A stretch of 64,000 bases of DNA from Zerene cesonia (Eukaryota > Arthropoda > Insecta > Lepidoptera > Pieridae): positions 5,518,001 to 5,582,000 of the forward strand of contig NC_052106.1 of the NCBI RefSeq assembly GCF_012273895.1, given 5' to 3'. The notes below the pieces were generated by a model. The model did not search any database, was not told the DNA's origin, and saw nothing but the letters and a program-made list of their open reading frames with translations. The translations under genes were made by a program, and so were the position numbers. Within the stretch, counting starts at the first letter, position 1, and each line of letters opens with the position of its first letter. Shown piece after piece: positions 12,431 through 22,427 of this stretch.

Positions 12431-14037
12431 CTAGTCGTTATTTAATCGAAAAAATGTCGTCGAAGGACTTTGTAAAGCAATATCCTCTAATTCAGTTAGT
12501 AATTTATAAGCTTGAACACAATCAAAGGTAGCAGCAACTTCTCTGGGTGTTTCATTTCTGTGGTTAGTTGCAAACAAATACGCTCCTAATTCCATGAGAA
12601 TTCGTATAAGTGTGCAATTATTATTCATAGCAGCAAAATGTAAGGCTTGCCGACCACCAGGGGCCTTGGGGTCATTTATAAGAGCACCTTTAGCAACAAG
12701 GAGTCGTAGTATTTTGGATTCTTCATCAGTTGGAGTTGACATCATTACAAATTCTGAAATTTGTTTATATCAAAATTTGTCATTATTGTTGAAATTATCT
12801 GATTTTTCTATGTCAAAGTATATTATGGTACGTACAAAAATATTGATAATTATTTTATATATTATCATTTACTAACGAATGAATAACCCAGTATCCATTG
12901 GGTTTGATCGCGGTAATATCTTGGCGCCGTAATCAAATAGTAGTTGTGCCACTGCTAACGATGGTCTGTATTTGGATATATAAGTTATTAGATATTAATA
13001 TTAAAATTAGATAGTATTAGTATTGATAAATACTAAAATAGCTTTAGAGCTACATTTTATAAGTACTATTGTTCTGACGACCAACGCTATAGCAGACGCA
13101 AAATCCAACGGGCAATGACGGAAAATGGCGCCTTTATTATTTCGAATACAAAACCTTATTCTTTATACAAAATAGTGTAATAAACCAAACTCAATCATAA
13201 GTCATAAGTCGATGGGCGCACAAAAAAGAAAAAATGCGCCACTTTCCGTCCTCAATCTGGTCTACCTAAGTACCTAATAATATTGATGATTTTCATCTGA
13301 AACTAAATTTTTTAAATTATCACCTCCTCATTAAACAAAGAGATAGAGGTGTCATGCCAACACTATCCTTAATGTTTGGATTAACTCCGGCCTTTAATAG
13401 CATTTCAACTGCACGAATATTGCCAGAGCAGACAGCTAGATGGAGAGCATTTCTTCCCAAATGGTCCATTTCTTGAATGTGCGTATCGGATCGTCTAAAA
13501 TGTTAAAAAGTTATTGTTCTTTGACGATTTACAAATAAAACCTACCTGATAACAATAATAAATCTACTATATGTAACTATGCTGGCAAAGGTAATTATGT
13601 AGCATAATAATTAAGGATAACTCAAAAATTACTCATGAACTATATAAAATTCCAGTTAGACTGAATAAAATCAAATTTGTTATATTTCCCTTTTAATTTG
13701 AATGTCTACGGGTCTCATGTTGTCCAGTGCTTATCCAGATCCTAGAGGAATGAACGCTTAGAAAAAAAGTTTAATTATGTCAAAAAATTTAAGGAATAAT
13801 AGTTTACATAATACTGATAATAAAAACACCTTAAAATAATTTCTAATAGCTGATCGTTGCCAGTTTCAGCAGCTATAAGTAAATCCTTGTCCGCATGAAG
13901 GAACTCGATGGCTTCCCTCAGTTGAGGATTATTATGATAATGTTCTGATTCATATGAATGGCCAGATCCAATATCTAATGATCTAGGAGATCCAGGGTAG
14001 GATGGAATGTGTAAGTCCAATGAATGCTCCGATATTT
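12431..14037 (-). CDS. Ankyrin-repeat protein, 5' exon not located
   Basis: Four exons join in frame with canonical introns: 13830-14037, 13324-13494, 12877-12965 and 12431-12753, giving 263 residues plus a missing N-terminus. Ankyrin motifs are clear: LGRNALHLAVCSGNIRAVEM, GMTPLSLCLMRRPSLAVAQL, then KILRLLVAKGALINDPK, GRQALHFAAMNNNCTLIRIL and NETPREVAA. The ankyrin block fills residues of about 45-245, with a Ser/His/Tyr-rich leader and a short tail after LLTELEDIAL. The first exon seen starts in a split codon (xAA) behind a good acceptor and has no ATG before the repeats, so at least one upstream exon exists. None of the neighbouring ORFs offers a donor in the right phase. Ankyrin repeats are protein-binding scaffolds; I cannot name the ortholog. 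It lies 0.8 kb upstream of TAK1 on the same strand. Confidence 0.8.
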
Positions 14038-14386
14038 CTGAATAAAATTATAAATGTCATTAATAAATACAACATCGTGTAATTAATAGTTAAGTATACA
14101 GGAGATACTGTTTAATTTAACTTGTTTACTATCGAGGTGATATGACTTTATATTTAGGTATTTACTGGTTCACAGTTACATGGTGTTATTTATTCCCTTC
14201 CGTTGGAGAAGAGTAAGTTGTCAGTTTGCAACAGGTATTTAAAATATAAAGAGATAATAGGTTTTCAAGTAAAATAGAAACAAAACGGAAAATCTAATTA
14301 GCCTATACTTTATTTCCTTATGTAATTATTATACATTATATCGAAAGATTCATCATCATTTAGAATTTTGAAACATTAACTGACGA

Positions 14387-14905
14387 TTATTCCACTTTGT
14401 CGTTATTCTTCAGTGGAAAGGAATTGTTAGAAACATTATTTTTAATTGCAAATGAAGCAAATTGTTCATCCTCTAAAATAGTTTCCATTTTTGGAACATC
14501 GTCAAGCAGTGATGACCTCTTCTTTGTAGAAACTAATAACCCGTCTCTTTCTACAAATTTATCTCTATTCTTCAAATAGGCTATTACTATTGAGTCGTTG
14601 TCTTCGTCGTCCTCAATTTGAATAGGTAACTCGTTTTCGCTTTGTAAATTTATTTCAATCATTTGTAATTCGTCCCTTGAATCTGTATCAACAAATGTAG
14701 AATGGAATGGCTCGATAATATTTTTGCTGGTTGATGCAATATCAATTGGCAGCACATTTCGATTATAATGTTCTGGTATTGCTACATCTCTTGTATATGG
14801 AATATTATTTATTAATAATTCTCTTGAGCTGGGATTGCTTATGGAGCTTGAATCGACAATAACAAACATCTGATCTCTTTCGAAATGACCAGGTTCTACA
14901 AACAT
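14387..14905 (-). CDS. Hypothetical acidic protein, 172 aa
   Basis: This is an intact ORF with no recognised domain. It is rich in Ser, Asn, Asp and Glu, for example IQIEDDEDNDSIVIAYLKNR and the C-terminal ETILEDEQFASFAIKNN. I take the ATG at 14903-14905 (MFVEPGHFERDQ). The frame stays open 27 codons further upstream without another ATG, so it could instead be a terminal exon entered by splicing (a weak acceptor lies near 14998). No signal peptide or membrane segment is visible. A stop-free run this long is unlikely by chance in such AT-rich DNA. It follows the next ORF on the same strand by about 110 bp, so the two may share a transcript. Confidence 0.5.
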   Translation of the reverse strand: MFVEPGHFERDQMFVIVDSSSISNPSSRELLINNIPYTRDVAIPEHYNRNVLPIDIASTSKNIIEPFHSTFVDTDSRDELQMIEINLQSENELPIQIEDDEDNDSIVIAYLKNRDKFVERDGLLVSTKKRSSLLDDVPKMETILEDEQFASFAIKNNVSNNSFPLKNNDKVE

Positions 14906-15015
14906 GTTCTTTGTGGAACATTGTATTTCAGATCCATTATTGCTGGAAAGAACATATACAGGTGATTTATACAAATGCCTATTTATCTCGAACTTTGTAT
15001 AATGTTAAAATTTTT

Positions 15016-15387
15016 TTATTTTATTTTCGAGGGTTTTCTTGAACTAGCAGGTTTTTTGATAATGTTGTATCTGCTATAGGCTGCTGCGTGTTGTTCACGA
15101 AGAATGTGTAGATTCCTTTGCGCTGTTATCAGCTCCTCGATATGATTTGGTAAGGCTCGATCCGGATTGAGAAAGCAGGTAAGTGATTGAAACAAATCTT
15201 TTCCTAACCGACAAAGAAACATCCTATAATAGTTAAATAACCATAAAAACAGTTCATACGTTGCCCTCGCCGTGGATTGGACATCTTCTTCTGGTTGGCT
15301 CGTAGAAGCGGTAGTCGTAGTCACTATATTCTTAGTCTGTGTTTCATCTAAACTTTTACTTATATTAGGTGTTTGCTTTCCATTCAT
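15016..15387 (-). CDS. Hypothetical small protein, 123 aa
   Basis: This is a complete ORF: ATG at 15387 with an in-frame stop (TAA) 39 nt upstream and a stop at 15016. It has a Thr/Ser-rich N-terminus (about 1-40), a hydrophobic, aromatic and Cys-containing middle (YELFLWLFNYYRMFLCRLG, about 44-62), a helix-prone segment (HIEELITAQRNLHILREQHA) and a Lys/Arg-rich C-terminus. The middle could be a membrane-associated or amphipathic helix. I do not recognise the family. It lies between the ankyrin gene and the prohormone gene, all on the minus strand. Confidence 0.5.
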   Translation of the reverse strand: MNGKQTPNISKSLDETQTKNIVTTTTASTSQPEEDVQSTARATYELFLWLFNYYRMFLCRLGKDLFQSLTCFLNPDRALPNHIEELITAQRNLHILREQHAAAYSRYNIIKKPASSRKPSKIK

Positions 15388-15870
15388 ATTAATATTTAAT
15401 AATACATTACCAAGCTCAACTTAATAACATTTGGGAGAACATTATTAATAGAAATGACATATGACTTCGAGAAAGGCAGCATTATTTTTTTGTTTATTTT
15501 TCCATTACAATTCACTTGGTAGCTAAAAGTTTTTACTATCATGATAATCTGTGCGCGTTTGTAATTTATACATGGAACATGCGTTATGATCAAACAGCGA
15601 AAACAAAAGAAAAATTGCTCACAACGCCTTGTGGTCACAGCAAAAGATCCACAACTCCCTTGATATCAAATGAAAGATTTTTCTTTTATTTAAAATGTAA
15701 TGTAATGTAAACTAAAAATTATACTATACACTTGTAATGTATGTATGTATGTATTGTATTTATTCTGTGACTATACACTCTCAAATTACTAATTCAAAAT
15801 GTCCGACAACACAAAATGGGGTTGGTTTAGTAGGTCTTTGAGCATAATATTTTATGTACCACAAAAAAAA

Positions 15871-16167
15871 CTGTTTTTTTGTTTTTCTGGTGCTTCGCCG
15901 GATGGTAAGCGATCACCACCACCAAGAATATTCACAGAAGTAGTCTTAGTGTCTCTGCGAAAACGCTAACCGCTTTTATGGAGAAAGGGGCAAAGAAAGG
16001 ATTGTCAACTGGATAGAAGGAATGAACTGGGATGGATGTGGAAAAGGAAGCGAGGCTCCGGCTACCCCGCTCAGCGTACGAAATACAGCAACAACATACT
16101 ACTATTATTATGTTAAGTCGCTTTTCTGTGAGGGTGTGGTACTTCCCTTGTGCGAGGTCGCACTTTA
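15871..16167 (+). repeat. Interspersed repeat family D, copy 2
   Basis: This copy has the family D boxes in order: GCCGGATGGTAAGCGATCAC, a purine-rich centre (AAAGAAAGGATTGTCAACTG), GAGGCTCCGGCTACCCCGCT, then CTTTTCTGTGAGGGTGTGGT. It lies between the orphan ORFs and the prohormone gene's 3' end. Confidence 0.7.
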
Positions 16168-16816
16168 GAACAGTTTGCTTTACCTCCTAGTATCTTTCAA
16201 GTTTCTGGTTGATTCCTCACGGTATAAGTGAAATTAGTAGTGTAAAAACGTATGTATACATAAAAAGTATACAAGTAAAGAATAGAGGTTGAGCTAAATA
16301 TATTTCAATGGCTTGTAAATAAAACAGTAATTATTAGATTATGCTATATTAATACAGCAAGTATACATATACACATTGACTAATACTAGACTTCGACTTT
16401 TTGTGAAGTCACACTTCACGAATAATGATGCCTGTGTAAATATGAGAGAATTTTTAAATGAATTTTGTTTCGTATGCATATATAATTAATGGATATGCAA
16501 GTAACTGAGGTAGGGAAAGTACATGGTTAAAATATTGTAATATTAGGCCAATCTTAATTTAAATTTTAAAAGATTCTTCTACAATGCCTGCTTACAAACT
16601 TATCTATAACTAAAATACTGACTATATCCTTATTATAGCAGAATAATTAAATGCAAAGATAAAGCCCATCTCAACTGAAATTGTTGATATCCAGTCGAAA
16701 GGCCGATATCATAAAGAATAAAGGAGCCCCCACATACAAGTAGTATTGTTTTTAAAGTTAGGAAAGGACTTTATAGAAGAGATATTCCTTCGAATGGATA
16801 CCTAATCTTGAACAGC

Positions 16817-18758
16817 TTAAAGTATAAGTCGTTGGTACACAGGAAGGTCTTGTTCTTGGACACGAGGTGATGAACGTAGCAGTTCAGCAAGTGTATAGAG
16901 ATCATCACGAGGCCTGTAATTATTTTGATGTATCATCCCATCAGACCGTTTACGTGCAACCATGAATCGTTTCATTCTATTAGCATACATTCTCTTGCGA
17001 CGGGCTTCCTCATATCGACGGGCGACTTCATTTGGATCCACTTGATACAAGTCTGGTAGACCTTGAGCCAAAGCCATACGATTCTGTTCGGAGAAATAAG
17101 AATGGCGAGGATAATCTCTTTCACGGGCTCCAAGTACAACCGGTTCATTATACCATACGTCTCCATTTTCGTCAACTTCTGGCTGCTCTTCATCAAGCGT
17201 GTTTACGTGGCCATAATAACGATCAGGAGTCCAGTGGTTTGCATTCCATTCTTGTTTCCTGCGCTCTTGTGCTTCCCACATGTTGAGTAGAGCGCGCACA
17301 TCAGCAGCGCTGAGACCGGAGTCGCGTTTACGGCGTTCTGATATAGGCCTGTGTAGAAAAATAAAATAAGAATATGTGTACACGTTGAAATATGTATTCT
17401 ATGAATAAGTCCTTATTCGTCTGATTAAGGACATTTATAACATTTATTTAAATTACTTACCGAAAATTCTTCTTGTTGCCTCCAGTGTTCTTACCCACAT
17501 TTTTAGCAGATGCTGCAGCACCACCGACTTTGCTTCCGCTGCCCCTTTTAAGACGATGAGTTTCGTAATCTTCAGCTGCTGTTTCTACAGGTGAAAGGCC
17601 TTCTTGCTGCCTAAAGTGAATTTTTTTTTTAATTAAATTCCAATTCAACAATGGAGTGTAATGCAATTTGTAAGTTGAAAATGCTTACTTAAGGTTTTTC
17701 TTCCCAGAATTGGATTTGGTTGCTACTTTTGTTGCAGTACCAGCGCCTACAACTTTTGTCCCTGTGCCGCGCTTTCTGCGACGCGCGTCGTATCCAACAG
17801 AAAGCCCTTCTATGGCCGGCGGTTCTCCATACAATTCTGGTCTCATTATGAGGTTATCGAGTTCACCTGTTGATTGAGGCGAATCATATCTTTGATCAAT
17901 AGCTTGTTCAAATCCTTCTTGATTGCCTGAAATAATCGTCACTTCGCTCAAAATAATATTGAATGGAAGGTTATGGAAGCAAGTCAAAAGCATATGCTGA
18001 AGTGTTTACCTTCCTCGCTGAGAGCGAGTGGATATGGTTCCAGATCATTTTTGTCGCTCTTATTCAAAAATAATGATTGAGTGTCGTCTTTTGTTTGGTC
18101 CCAATTTTCGGGTAGCTCAGCAATTGGACCGTTTTCTAATAATGAATAAACTATAAATTGATTAATCAATTAAATCTCCATAAAACAAAAACAACTGTGT
18201 GAGTATAGGTATGTATAGTAGTTATGGTACTTTATTTTAAACCATATGTCAATTTAGTACCTAATATGTAGTAGGTACTTAATGTTTAAATATGTTAAGT
18301 TTATAAAAAGTCTGAGCGAATGTATCGATGTATTTTATATTTTGCGATGGCTGTTTCACTATTTTTTATAATAATAAGTAACATATTTGTACTATGTAAG
18401 AGCGAGTATTGAGTTAAATTTTAGTTTTATTTATAGGTAAAGCATTTCAGCGAAAGGTTCTTGTAAAGGTCATAGTTGAAGTAGGCGGAAAAACGTAGAA
18501 GCGCGCAGGACACCTGTTGCTAAAAATAGAACTGCGCGGCTATGAGCCGGCTGATCGATACAAACAAAGCGCAAGTCTACGACAATTATGTTATACAACA
18601 AAAATATATACAATGCTGTTTCTAACTGATAACATTTTATTAATAACTAAAAACATATACCAGTATACAGTTACCCTACCTTTGTTATTAGAAGGCGTTG
18701 GTAGCGCATCGCTTAGAAGAATCACCGCTATGAACGCGGTCACCGAAATTACCAACAT
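16817..18758 (-). CDS. Neuropeptide precursor, NVP-like / prohormone-2-like
   Basis: This is a secreted precursor for processed peptides of the nervous system. Five exons join in frame with GT-AG introns: 18680-18758, 18010-18135, 17689-17926, 17461-17610 and 16817-17348, giving 374 aa. The N-terminus MLVISVTAFIAVILLSDA is a signal peptide, cleaved likely before LPTPSN. Basic cleavage sites are frequent: RRRKR, LKR, ERRKR, ARRKR, MKR and ARKR. The segment DRYYGHVNT resembles honeybee peptide IDLSRFYGHFNT, and the C-terminal DLPVYQRLIL resembles NVPIYQEPRF; both likenesses are from memory, so the exact prohormone number is uncertain. Exons 3 and 4 each carry a related Gly/Lys/Thr-rich basic segment after KRG (KRGTGTKV and KRGSGSKV), suggesting internal duplication. 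The start is the only ATG before the signal sequence. I am confident in the gene structure, less so in the family name. Confidence 0.85.
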
Positions 18759-19584
18759 ATTCACGACTCAAATAAGTGATATATTAATTAATATTTAGGT
18801 CACAAGAGAGGAAATTTCTGTCTTCGGATGGCGAGCGACGAGTTCCAGCATCAACTGGAGAAAAAGCTATCGTCGGTGTCGATATTGTGCGAACATGCGC
18901 AGTGAACTATGCAGGGACGGACTGATAGCTTTGTACGACTAATCTAGATATTGCATAACACAGGCTGGAGTTTTTATCTAAGCTTTCTTTGCGATGATAC
19001 TTTATATGTAGAAAGTAGGAATTGAATGCTAAGTAATGGATTTTAAGAGATATCTTAATAGCATTTTGTTATATTTTCTTTTTATAATTTCGGTACCAAG
19101 TTATTGAAATCCTGCTAGGTATCAGGTATATCAGGTATTTTCTCTAGATTGGATCTAGGGTTTATTGCTTAATAAACAAGAAGGGATTACGTATATTATC
19201 AAATTTCCTTGCAGTGTGTGATAAAATATAAAAAAAATTGTTTTATTTCATACTTTTTCCCTAACAGTCGTGTATCAATGAGGACAAAAAGAATGCCTCC
19301 CTGAACCTATGACGTCTAGCAAAAGCTACTTTATTAAATAAACCTTTCGACGAAATATTGCAATGGCGGATAGAGATGAGATGGAAGTGATGAGATGCCC
19401 ATTAATTACATTACATTAAACATTATTTACGTTTTAATTTACAGCTTTTTTTATTGTTCATGGAAAATTTTCGCCACATTAGGGCCAGCGGTCAATACTT
19501 CTGGCATTTTTATAGGGCGTAGTTATTAAAAATATGTATACCTACAGATATAATTTAAAAGTCCCGATTTGGCGTCACCCTTTA

Positions 19585-19766
19585 TCTTAATATACATAAA
19601 TTACGTGTTGCGTTGTTTGTCGGCGATGGACTCCTAAACTACTCAACCGATTTTAGTAAAATGTTCACACCATGTGCAGTTCGATCCAACTTAAAAGATA
19701 GGATAGCTTATATTACTTCGATAGCGATAAATGACTACCCGGGCGGAGCCGGGTCCGTGCAGCTAG
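19585..19766 (+). mobile_element. Helitron-like element, family B copy 1
   Basis: The copy starts TCTTAATATACATAAATTAC and ends GTGCAGCTAG followed by T, with a hairpin (CCCGG CGGAG-type loop CCGGG) before the end. The inner text ACTCCTAAACTACTCAACCG and CCATGTGCAGTTCGATCCAA recurs in the copy at 53506. It is non-coding. A precedes and T follows, as for Helitron insertion. Confidence 0.65.
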
Positions 19767-20079
19767 TTTTATATAAAACGTCATATAGGTAGAAGGTACT
19801 TAATATATCGATGTCATGATTAAAATTCATTACTATCGTCCTTTTACTTTTACCTTGATATAGGTAACTAGCTGAGTATTTATGCAAAGAAATCTATTAT
19901 GAATCCATCAGCAAAAGTACACAGCTTGGATTTTGTAGATTATATACAACTCATTTGCTATTCAGGTATGCCGTTTATCACTGGGTACCTATATGTATAC
20001 CTATATGTATACCTGGGTAGTTCTTCGTTCTTAGATTTATTATATGAAAAGTTATAGGTAGCACAATAAAATTCAGTTA

Positions 20080-20280
20080 CTAGCTGCGCCTCGTGGTTTC
20101 ACCCGCGTAAGTCCGTATCCCGTAGGAATATCGGGATAAAAAGTTGCCTAAATGTTATTCCCCGTTGTTCAGCTATCTACGTACCACATTTCATTGCAAT
20201 CGGTTCAGTAGTTTGTGCGTAAAAGAGTAACAAACATACACACATCCTTACAAACTTTCACATTATTAGGATAAGTAGGA
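20080..20280 (-). mobile_element. Helitron-like element, family A copy 2
   Basis: This is family A in reverse orientation: CTAGCTGCGCCTCGTGGTTT at the left, TAATGTG-type 5' end text at the right. It is flanked on the right by a run of TAGGAT-like repeats (to about 20330), which are extra copies of its 5' terminal TCCTA motif. Confidence 0.75.
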
Positions 20281-21219
20281 TAGGATAGGATTAGTAGGAA
20301 AGGATAGGATTAGTAGAATAGGATTCAGAATTCTAGGTAACCGGACATGGAAGAATAGTGAAACAAAATATCAGTTGCTATTAATGTTCCTTATGTCGTA
20401 ATGTAGGTTTGTATGTTAACAGTGACCGACTTCTCTCGGACTGATTTAATTGAAACTGTACACATATCAACACAGATAACATAATATATAGTATTATCAA
20501 AGATCGGTCATCGGTGACAATACAATAATTTCATGAAACTCATCAACTCATTTTATTATCCTGACTATCGCCACCGCAACCGCCAGGATTAACTAATCTA
20601 TTTTCTTATATAACGATGTTTTATACAAGAGCAAGTAAAACAATTTAATCGATTTATGTATTATATTATGTTTATGTTTTTCTATTTATGTATTTCTCGT
20701 CTATATTCCATCGCTAAAGCGTATTTTTTAGTTCTTTTCAAACTGTTTTTATTTCTATAACAAATACGTTATTATCCCTGATATCATTCTACTACTAATC
20801 CATGCTGTATATCGCTAACAATGCGTTGCTAACGGCAATCATCTGCTTGTTCAGATACTTTATGACTTGCACAATAGGCACAAAGGCAGACTGGAGAGCT
20901 AATAGATTCTCGCGACCGAGTCAACAACGTCCTGTTAACAGGTTAGGTACCATTTGATACTTTGATATGTTTATAGCTTCCTTTCACCTAGGATTTTAAA
21001 GTACAAATTTATAAACATCAAATGGATAGTTTGTATCACTACAATAGGTATCTACATACGTAGTTGGCAAAGGATATGTTTTTTTCAACATGTATTAGGA
21101 AACGCCAGTTACTTAGGTTAATGAATTTAATTCTATGTTGGAATGATTATTTTCTACAAAAAAGGTAACCAACGTTCCTGGGGCGTGGGACTGTCTCTTT
21201 CTAATGAATTTAACACTTA

Positions 21220-21505
21220 CTAGTTGCGTCCCACGGTTTCACTCACGTGAATATTTTCCTTTAAGCCCCAGTGTTCCTGTGAGAATGTCGGGATGAAAAG
21301 TTGCCTAAATTAAGCTTTATTAATTACATCAGCTATCTGCCAGTGAATGTCAGTCGGAATAAACAGATATACCGAAATAGGTAGATCCATATTCATTTAA
21401 ACCGTTGGTAATTAAGGCCAATAATTTTTTGAAATTGGTCCAGCAGTTTCATAGATTAGCGCGTTCAAATAAACAAACTCTCCGGCTTTATATTTTTACT
21501 ATAGA
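21220..21505 (-). mobile_element. Helitron-like element, family C copy 1
   Basis: The plus strand begins CTAGTTGCGTCCCACGGTTT and ends with TTTTTACTATAGA; reversed, the element runs TC...CTAG. The diagnostic inner text is TAGCGCGTTCAAATAAACAA, shared with the copies at 55.3 and 56.5 kb. It is non-coding. Confidence 0.6.
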
Positions 21506-21639
21506 ATACGGTATCGTATAGTACTTACTGAGAATTTTGCAACAAAACTTCTAAGCAATAAAATACATACATACAATACGCTCCAGTATATGTAATGTTC
21601 ATTGGTATTATAATCCATAGCTGGTGATATAAACAATTA

Positions 21640-21820
21640 GCTTTTACCCGCGGCACCGTACGTATCGTTTAAATAGATGTTATACATACATATAACCTGC
21701 TCTTGAATCACTCTATCTTGAAGAAAAGAACCATCAAAATCCGTTGTGCAGTTTTCAAGATCTAAGCAAGCATACGGAAAGACGCGGGAAGCGACTTTGC
21801 TTTACACTATATAGAGATTA
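21640..21820. repeat. Interspersed repeat fragment
   Basis: The text includes CCATCAAAATCCGTTGTGCA, GATCTAAGCAAGCATACGG and GGGAAGCGACTTTGC followed by a TATAGAGAT end. This wording is familiar from lepidopteran repeats and has no coding potential. Boundaries and class are uncertain, and it is single-copy within the window. Confidence 0.4.
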
Positions 21821-22103
21821 ATAAAATTACATCATACATTGAGTGGATTCTGTTTGTACTTACTGATAACTGCAAATAAAAAATTAATTCTTCCCTCTTT
21901 ATGATGTTAGTTTTTAAGTCCAAGTATAATCATATTAGTGTATCAATATTTTTATTGGTAATTCAGTGTCCATTTCATTCAGTCATTTTGTTACTTCTTT
22001 CATCTATTATATAAAAGTAGATTCTTTAACTGAAAAGTTTATTATAAATATACTGAAGGGAAAAAGAAATAAAGAAAAAAAAACAAAAGATTTAAAAATA
22101 CAT

Positions 22104-22109
22104 TTTATT
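22104..22109 (-). terminator. Candidate polyadenylation signal for PPIL4
   Basis: AATAAA on the minus strand, about 320 bp past the stop. Other AT-rich candidates lie closer, for example at about 22299, so the choice is tentative. Confidence 0.3.
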
Positions 22110-22427
22110 TAGCTCATTAAAATCCATAAATTAATTAAAGAAACATGTCTTTTTTAATGTTTGCAAACAAAATTTGAAATTATTTCACCTGCAAGTTATG
22201 TTTAACTGGGTTATCTAACTTATTGAAGTGTAGTTTATTCACTTTTCTTCTTATTATTATAAGTAAAAAAATACAAAGTACCTTATTGTTACTTAAATTT
22301 TATTATGATAAATGGAACCTGTAATACTTTGTTATATTAAAAATGAACTATTTTTGTACCATTTGTACGCATTTGTTTAAACATTATTAATAATAGGTAG
22401 AAAAAACCCAGTCTCATACATATGAAT

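Larger units (their letters stand above)
18770..22427. other. Intergenic repeats between prohormone and PPIL4
   Basis: No coding exon is seen. The stretch holds three Helitron-like insertions (19585-19766, 20080-20280, 21220-21505), another repeat fragment (about 21640-21820), short TAGGA-type tandem repeats (about 20275-20330) and a two-copy CTATATGTATAC repeat near 19990-20012. Its left end should contain the prohormone promoter and its right end the PPIL4 3' untranslated region. Confidence 0.5.

Noticed and set aside
14387..14974. Orphan ORF as first exon of the ankyrin gene
   Set aside because: The ankyrin exon starts with two bases of a split codon, and I found no GT donor in this ORF that leaves the needed single base in frame.
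15396..15638. 80-codon minus-strand frame upstream of the 123-aa ORF
   Set aside because: It has no protein character and no donor in the phase needed for the missing ankyrin exon.
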